DNA of 18,847 bases. Origin: Anaerohabitans sp036788095 (GTDB lineage Bacteria > Zhuqueibacterota > Zhuqueibacteria > Residuimicrobiales > Residuimicrobiaceae). Below are positions 13,796 through 18,847 of the stretch, in pieces (within the stretch, counting starts at the first letter, position 1; each line of letters opens with the position of its first letter). The stretch covers positions 1 through 18,847 of the forward strand of contig DAIQOA010000081.1 of assembly GCA_036788095.1 (NCBI GenBank). Direction: 5' to 3'. Made by a program: the position numbers and the translations under genes. Under the pieces are notes generated by a model, which saw nothing but the letters and a program-made list of their open reading frames with translations, was not told the DNA's origin and did not search any database.

Positions 13796-15094
13796 TCAAC
13801 CACCGCTGCGCTGATTACCCTTTCCGTTACGCGTCATTGCCAGGACAATAGCAGCGGAAGCCAACGAGCTGAAAGCCAGGCCGAAAAACCCTGCCGACAT
13901 CGTGTGTGTAAGATCGCGCAACAGACCGATGACAAAAGGCCCTACATAGCCGGCCAGATTGCCCACGGAATTAATCCAGGCGATGCCAGCAGCGGCTGCC
14001 GTTCCGGACAACAGTGCAGTGGGCAGCGCCCAAAACGTCGCCAAGCTGCACATAACGCCGATCGTCGCCATGCTGATAAAGAACAATCCAATCAGATGGC
14101 CGGCGCCAAAGGCTCCGCAGCCGAAAAAACCGGCAAAGGCCAGCAGACAGGAGAGCGACAGATGCCAGCGCCGTTCTCCGGTAACATCGGAATGCTGAGC
14201 AGCCTTAACCATGCTCACTGCAGCCAATCCCCACGGCAGCATGGTGAGCAAGCCGATCTTCCATGGCTCCTGGGTAAAGCTGTCTTTGAGGACCTGGGGC
14301 AGCCAAAAACCAAAGCCGTACAACCCCATGATGATGCCGAAATAGACGGCGCACAGCAACCAGACTTGCGCGCTGGCAAAAGCATCGCGCAAGGTGTTAC
14401 GGTGCACCCCTTCAGCTTTTTTCAATGCCTCCTCTTGCTGCAGGCGCTGCACCAGGAGGTTTTTCTCTTCCGCATCGAGCCAGCGCGCCTTCACCGGACC
14501 ATCATCCAGAAATCGCAGGGTTAGAGCGCCCACCAGAATGGAAGGAAGCCCTTCCAGCAGAAACAGCCATTGCCATCCGCGCAGTCCGTAAAAATCAGAC
14601 AGGAAAGACAAAATCCAGCCGGATAAAGGGCCTCCGATGACATTGGAGAGGGCGATGGCGGTCATAAATAACGCCACCATCCTGCTGCGATAGCGTCGAG
14701 GATACCAGAGCGTCAGATAATAGATGATCCCCGGAAAAAAACCGGCTTCGGCCATGCCGAGCAAAAAACGAAGGAGGAAAAAAGTCGTCCGGTCATGGAT
14801 CAACATCATGGCCGAAGAGATGATTCCCCAGGTGATCATGATGCGTGCGATCCAAATTCTGGCGCCGAATCTCTGCAGCAGCAGGTTGCTCGGCACCTCA
14901 AAGAAAAAATAGCCGATGAAAAAGATGCCGGCGCCGGCGCCGTAGACCACATCGCTGAAACCGAGATCAGTTTGCATCTGCAGTTTCGCAAAGCCGACGT
15001 TGACCCGGTCCAGATAGCTCAGGATATAGCAGAGAAATAAAAAGGGCAGCAGGCGCCAGGTAACCTTGCGATAAGTTTGTGTTTCAAAATCCAT
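13796..15094 (-). CDS. MFS transporter, anion:cation symporter (hexuronate/sugar-acid) family
   Basis: The 432-residue protein is a 12-helix inner-membrane carrier. The ACS-family signatures are clear: YLDRVNVGFA (27-36) in the first loop, GYFFFEVPSNLLLQRFGAR (61-79), RFLLGMAEAGFFPGIIYYLT, and WYPRRYRSRM before helix 5. A charged, lysine-rich loop joins the two six-helix halves. Characterised ACS members import hexuronates, galactarate/glucarate, L-rhamnonate or related acids with protons, so a pectin-derived uronate or aldonate is the likely cargo here; neutral monosaccharides are less typical. Its ATG lies inside the end of the GH127 gene (11-base overlap), with GTGGGG about eight bases upstream, so translation is probably coupled. 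This links uptake across the inner membrane with the hydrolases encoded just upstream. Confidence 0.92.
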   Translation of the reverse strand: MDFETQTYRKVTWRLLPFLFLCYILSYLDRVNVGFAKLQMQTDLGFSDVVYGAGAGIFFIGYFFFEVPSNLLLQRFGARIWIARIMITWGIISSAMMLIHDRTTFFLLRFLLGMAEAGFFPGIIYYLTLWYPRRYRSRMVALFMTAIALSNVIGGPLSGWILSFLSDFYGLRGWQWLFLLEGLPSILVGALTLRFLDDGPVKARWLDAEEKNLLVQRLQQEEALKKAEGVHRNTLRDAFASAQVWLLCAVYFGIIMGLYGFGFWLPQVLKDSFTQEPWKIGLLTMLPWGLAAVSMVKAAQHSDVTGERRWHLSLSCLLAFAGFFGCGAFGAGHLIGLFFISMATIGVMCSLATFWALPTALLSGTAAAAGIAWINSVGNLAGYVGPFVIGLLRDLTHTMSAGFFGLAFSSLASAAIVLAMTRNGKGNQRSGG

Positions 15095-17435
15095 TTTCAG
15101 GCCCCACTCGAATGATGCGCAGGTCGTAGAGACCGCCGGCCAGATTTTTCGCGTGTGCTTGAAATCGGACGGTGATCTCGGACTTATTGGTCAACCAGGG
15201 TTTATCCAGCGGATAGAGGACCCGGTAAAACCGGTTCGGTTTTTGTCTGTACAGGCTTTGCGTTGCAATAATCCGGCCGTCAACCAGCAGGTCAAAAGTT
15301 CGAGCGCCGGCGTCACCGCCCCAATACTGCACGCACAAGGCCTGATCTTCCCCTGAGGCCACCTTGAGGCGATAGCTGCACCAGCCGCCGTCATATGCCT
15401 CCCGATAGGCTCGGCCGCCGAAATCGCCTGTTTCGCATTTCTCTCCCGCAAAACTATGCGTTTGCTCGCTGGACGCTTGTCCCGGCGCCACCCGATCGAT
15501 GGTTTGTTTGTCCAGTTTGAGAGCGTATTTCCTTTCGGCCTCATACTCGCGCTGATCGCGGCGAAATTGAGCCGGCGTGCGCACATCCCAGTACACAGCA
15601 TACCGGCTATCGCCCGGCAGTGTGAAAAACGGTTTTAGAATCAAGGTCTGCCGGCTGTGTTCACCGGTACTGCGAAACCAACCGTTTCGGCTGATAAAAT
15701 GAAGAGGACGGTGCGAATCCGCCTCCAGCGCTTGCAGCAAATCCGTGGATCGCTCTTTCGCCGTGAGAACCGGGATCGGCTTGTTCCCATCGACTTGAGC
15801 GCTCAACACCAAAGGGCCGTAGAGAAAGGCCAGGCGGTGGGGATTGTCGCAAAAGGCCTCGGTGTACAATGAAAACGGCAACTCCCATTGTAGGTCATCT
15901 CCTTCATGCCATTCGCGGTCGACGACGATCCAGGAGCCCGGCTGCCGAACGCCCTCCTGCAGCCGGCCGTTGATGCGCAGCAACGCCCCATGACGGGCCC
16001 AGGAGGGACAGCGCAGCCGAACCTTCAATCGTCGAGGTTGCTCGCAGAAAAACCGGAGACAGGTGGACGGTTGTTCAGGAAAACGCGTTTCCTGAAGAAT
16101 GTGCAAGCCGAGCTCCGGCCAATCCAACCGGCTGGCGAGGAACAGGTTGACGTAGAGCGTCGAATCACCGCCATACGCATAGATCATCTCACCGTATTTT
16201 GCATGATTTTCAATCCCTGTTCCGGTACAGCACCAGAATGAGGAATCAAAATCGTTATAGGTCCTGCGCGATCCGGAACACAGAGGCACATAGTAGCACA
16301 TCATGCCCGTCTGTGAGTTCTGTGAAGCCAGAATATGGTTGTAGAGCGCTCTTTCGTAATAATCGAGATATTCGATGCGCGGCTCCGCGGCAAAGAGATG
16401 ACGCGTCAGCTTGAGCATGTTATACGTGTTGCAGGTCTCAGCGGTGCTGGGACCCAACGCTTCCGAGAGCGTGCGTTTATCGGTAAAGCGTTCACCATCC
16501 GAATGGCCGCCGATGACATAGGATCGTTCCTTAACCACAGTCTTCCAGAAGAACAACGCCGCTTCTTTCAGCTCCGCATCACCGACAAGTTCGTACTGTC
16601 GAGCGATGCCGATGAATTTCGGAATCTGAGTGTTGGCGTGCAGGCCGGTAAGAGCGTCGCGGCGGCTTTTGGCTGAATCGATGACAGCGTGATGGTTGAA
16701 TCGCAGGCTGATATCCAGATATTTTCGTTCTCCGGTTATCGCATAAAGATCCGCCAGGGCTTCGTTCATGCCGCCATGCTCCACCGCCAGCATCCGCTGC
16801 ATCTGGTCGTCCGACAAACGCCCGTTTCTCAGCACGACCCAATCGGCGAATTTTCGCGCCATGGCCAGGGCCTCATCGTTGCCGCCATGCAGGTGCATGG
16901 TCAAAAGGCCGGCGAGTATTTTATGCAAGGTGTAATAGGGCGCCCAGACCCTTTGCCCTGATTCCACCCGGTCGATCAGGGCGATGGGAAAAGCGGAAAG
17001 ATATCCGTTGCCGAGTCTTTCCTGGCATGCTTGCAAACCAGCCACTACGCTGTCCCCCTTGGCTTTGAATCGTGCATCGCCGGTGGCGGCGTACATCAGT
17101 CCGCAGGCGGCGAGATAATGGCCGACAAAATGGCCGCGCAGTTCACAGGAGGGCTCTTCCCAACCGCCCAGCGGCTTGACGGTGGAAGGCAGGCCGGCGT
17201 TGATATAAAAATTATGCAGCAGCCGGTCGACCGGTAGAGCCAGCAGATAGTTTTGATCCAACTCCATGGCCCGCTTGAAAGGACCGTCCAGCAATCGTAC
17301 CTGTTCCAGGGCAAAGTACTGAGCCTGGAGTGGGACTTTCACCTGATCCCGGTCGGAAGCAGACAGGTCGGCCGAAGCGTCGGAGCGGATCAATGGCAGC
17401 AGCCAGAGCAAGAAAAACGCATGACGACGTTTCAT
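15084..17435 (-). CDS. Secreted GH127 (DUF1680) beta-L-arabinofuranosidase-type hydrolase
   Basis: The 783-residue protein should remove terminal beta-L-arabinofuranosyl (or a related sugar) residues. I chose ATG 17435, which overlaps the previous stop by one base (TGATG) and has GGGGAG upstream. Residues 1-21 are a signal peptide (KRRHAFFLLWLLPLI), so it is probably periplasmic. The (alpha/alpha)6 domain carries LRGHFVGHYL (about 99-108), NGYLSAFP and EHGGMNEALADLY. The catalytic zinc-cysteine site is intact: Glu333 and Cys335 in ETCNTYNMLKLTRHLF, and Cys402-Cys403 in FWCCTGTGIENHAKYG. This matches the Glu338/Cys340/Cys417/Cys418 layout I recall for HypBA1. Beta-sandwich domains and a DUF6805-like C-terminus (AYREAYDGGWCSYRL to the end) follow. 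Some GH127 and GH146 members act on other pectic sugars, so the exact linkage is open. It is translationally coupled to GH78 before it and MFS after it. Confidence 0.92.
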   Translation of the reverse strand: MKRRHAFFLLWLLPLIRSDASADLSASDRDQVKVPLQAQYFALEQVRLLDGPFKRAMELDQNYLLALPVDRLLHNFYINAGLPSTVKPLGGWEEPSCELRGHFVGHYLAACGLMYAATGDARFKAKGDSVVAGLQACQERLGNGYLSAFPIALIDRVESGQRVWAPYYTLHKILAGLLTMHLHGGNDEALAMARKFADWVVLRNGRLSDDQMQRMLAVEHGGMNEALADLYAITGERKYLDISLRFNHHAVIDSAKSRRDALTGLHANTQIPKFIGIARQYELVGDAELKEAALFFWKTVVKERSYVIGGHSDGERFTDKRTLSEALGPSTAETCNTYNMLKLTRHLFAAEPRIEYLDYYERALYNHILASQNSQTGMMCYYVPLCSGSRRTYNDFDSSFWCCTGTGIENHAKYGEMIYAYGGDSTLYVNLFLASRLDWPELGLHILQETRFPEQPSTCLRFFCEQPRRLKVRLRCPSWARHGALLRINGRLQEGVRQPGSWIVVDREWHEGDDLQWELPFSLYTEAFCDNPHRLAFLYGPLVLSAQVDGNKPIPVLTAKERSTDLLQALEADSHRPLHFISRNGWFRSTGEHSRQTLILKPFFTLPGDSRYAVYWDVRTPAQFRRDQREYEAERKYALKLDKQTIDRVAPGQASSEQTHSFAGEKCETGDFGGRAYREAYDGGWCSYRLKVASGEDQALCVQYWGGDAGARTFDLLVDGRIIATQSLYRQKPNRFYRVLYPLDKPWLTNKSEITVRFQAHAKNLAGGLYDLRIIRVGPENGF

Positions 17436-18847
17436 CACACTCCCCGGCAAGTCAAAGTGATCTTGTAGATTCCTGCGGAAAATTTACGCTGAAACAGTCC
17501 AGATTTTAGGCGCCGAGTGACGAATTCCCCTTGGTCCTGCTTTTCAATCCGAATGGCGGCGGCGAACGCCACCGGGATTTGGAACCGGGCGGTGGTGGTT
17601 CGGGGCACCTCGATCTCATAGACCATGCCGTCCACGGTCTTTTTCCAATTGGAACGGATCATCCCAAACGGCGAACGGTAGGAACAAGCGACCGAATCCA
17701 GCCCCTGCGGCGCATGCGGGCAGAGGACGAACTCCTTAAAGCCGAAAAGAGTCTCGTCCGGCTGAATGCCGGCCAACCATCGATAAAACCATTCTGAGAC
17801 CGATCCAAACATGGGATGACAATTCGAGTAAACATCCTCGCTCTCCTTCCAGGTCTCCCACAGAGTGGTGGCGCCGCAATCGATCATATACCCCCAGCCT
17901 GGAAAGGTCTTACTCTGTACGATGTTGAAAACATCGTCAACCAGGCCATGTCGGGAGGCGGCTTCGAGGATATATTTGGTGGTAAAAATACCGGTGGTGA
18001 AATGGCCTTCAGGACCCTGGGCCATAGCCTGCCGAAGAGCATCCGCCGCCGCCTGCAGCTGCGGACGGGGAAGGACCTGATGATAGAGAAGCGAGGCATA
18101 CAGCGCCTGTTGATTTGCGCTGGTATCAACCGGCTGAGTCCAGAATTTTTGTTGAACAGCGCTTTGCAGACGCGCCGCCAGCTTTTGGAATTTGCGTGCG
18201 TTTGGGCGGTCGTGCATGAACCGTGCAAAGGTGGTCATGATACGGGCGCATTGCAGATAATGCAGAGTGCCGGTCAATTGCACCGGAGAAGGCTGCAACG
18301 CTTCATGATCAGCCAGCCCGGTTTCAACCATGCCGTGGGGATGGATTTTCGCAACCTTGTCCATCCATTGCAGATCCAGGGGATAAAGTTCTTTGACAAG
18401 CGCAACGTCGTTATAATAGCGCAACAAAAGATACTGGGTGATGATAAAAGCGGACTCCCAGCTGATGCCGCAGTACTCGATGCCCACAAACGGGGCGGTG
18501 TCCACGAAAGAGGTGTCTTTCATGGCATCCACCCAATCATAGATGGTTTTGCGGTAAAAGGCGTGCATGTCGAAATTATACAGATAGGCTTCCGCCACCG
18601 CATTGAGATCGCCGCCGTAACCGAATCGCTCCCGTGCCGGGCAATCGGATTGAACACTCTGCAGATTGGAGCGAAATGTCCTCGTGGCCATAGCCTGAAT
18701 CTGATTGAGCAACGCGGATGAACAGGTAAAAGCGTTGTCGCCCTCCACCGCTGTGTTCAAAGCCAATCCGACAAAATCGGCAAGCTCCGGCCGATAGGAC
18801 AAGCCGGCGATCTCCAGATAGCGGAAGGTATGAAAAGTAAATTCGGG
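17435..18847 (-). CDS. GH78 alpha-L-rhamnosidase, catalytic and C-terminal domains (5' end beyond window)
   Basis: The frame is open from the window edge to the TGA at 17435-17437, giving 470 residues of a protein whose N-terminus is missing. It begins in the end of the beta-sandwich with FTFHTFRYLEIAG, a hallmark of bacterial alpha-L-rhamnosidases. The (alpha/alpha)6 catalytic domain follows: SDCPARERFGYGGD has Asp68, Glu73 and Asp80 (counted from the window edge), with the same spacing as Asp567, Glu572 and Asp579 recalled for Bacillus RhaB. TTLWETW contributes Glu331 as the candidate general base. GSVSEWFYRWLAGIQP and a C-terminal beta-sandwich complete it. It releases L-rhamnose from rhamnogalacturonan or other rhamnosides. 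Whether it has a signal peptide cannot be seen. Its stop overlaps the GH127 start by one base, so it is the upstream member of that operon. Confidence 0.93.
   Translation of the reverse strand, partial: PEFTFHTFRYLEIAGLSYRPELADFVGLALNTAVEGDNAFTCSSALLNQIQAMATRTFRSNLQSVQSDCPARERFGYGGDLNAVAEAYLYNFDMHAFYRKTIYDWVDAMKDTSFVDTAPFVGIEYCGISWESAFIITQYLLLRYYNDVALVKELYPLDLQWMDKVAKIHPHGMVETGLADHEALQPSPVQLTGTLHYLQCARIMTTFARFMHDRPNARKFQKLAARLQSAVQQKFWTQPVDTSANQQALYASLLYHQVLPRPQLQAAADALRQAMAQGPEGHFTTGIFTTKYILEAASRHGLVDDVFNIVQSKTFPGWGYMIDCGATTLWETWKESEDVYSNCHPMFGSVSEWFYRWLAGIQPDETLFGFKEFVLCPHAPQGLDSVACSYRSPFGMIRSNWKKTVDGMVYEIEVPRTTTARFQIPVAFAAAIRIEKQDQGEFVTRRLKSGLFQRKFSAGIYKITLTCRGV

Overview
The window looks like a carbohydrate-utilisation region from a moderately GC-rich Gram-negative bacterium of the FCB superphylum. 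Candidates are Bacteroidota/Ignavibacteria, Calditrichota or candidate phylum KSB1, and the exact phylum cannot be settled by eye. The evidence is a TonB-dependent receptor, a C-terminal type IX secretion (T9SS) sorting domain with the QNYPNPFNPTT signature, a twin-arginine signal, and strong AGGAGG-type ribosome binding sites. Every gene I can support lies on the minus strand, so transcription runs from high to low coordinates. I see no tRNA, rRNA, CRISPR array or complete insertion sequence.

In transcription order, the first block (18847 to about 13650) is a tightly coupled operon: a GH78 alpha-L-rhamnosidase (5' end outside the window), a GH127-type beta-L-arabinofuranosidase with an intact Cys/Glu site, and an MFS transporter of the anion:cation symporter type. 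Stops and starts overlap by 1 and 11 bases. A Gfo/Idh/MocA oxidoreductase follows after a gap with a hairpin and a perfect palindromic pair, and the block ends at a hairpin terminator. The middle block (12489 to 10092) holds the housekeeping GTPase TypA/BipA, which has its own terminator-like leader hairpin, and a short stand-alone response-regulator receiver. The third block (10003 to 1) starts at a plausible promoter and terminator-like leader. It encodes an oligosaccharide-type TonB-dependent receptor, an exported beta-helix plus OB-fold protein with a T9SS tail, a DUF4861-GH105 unsaturated rhamnogalacturonyl hydrolase, a secreted DUF4350-like protein, and a Tat-exported protein resembling L-fucose/L-arabinose isomerases (3' end outside the window).

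Together, alpha-L-rhamnosidase, beta-L-arabinofuranosidase and unsaturated rhamnogalacturonyl hydrolase point to pectin, most likely rhamnogalacturonan I. A working model is that the surface T9SS protein meets the polymer, the TonB receptor imports oligosaccharides, periplasmic GH105, GH127 and GH78 trim them, and the MFS carrier takes the products across the inner membrane for oxidation. No SusD homologue is present, so this is not a canonical Bacteroidetes SusC/SusD locus. The most noteworthy items are the SusD-less receptor with its T9SS partner, a 73-bp TA-bounded inverted-repeat element, the attenuator-like receptor leader, and the exported isomerase-like protein.
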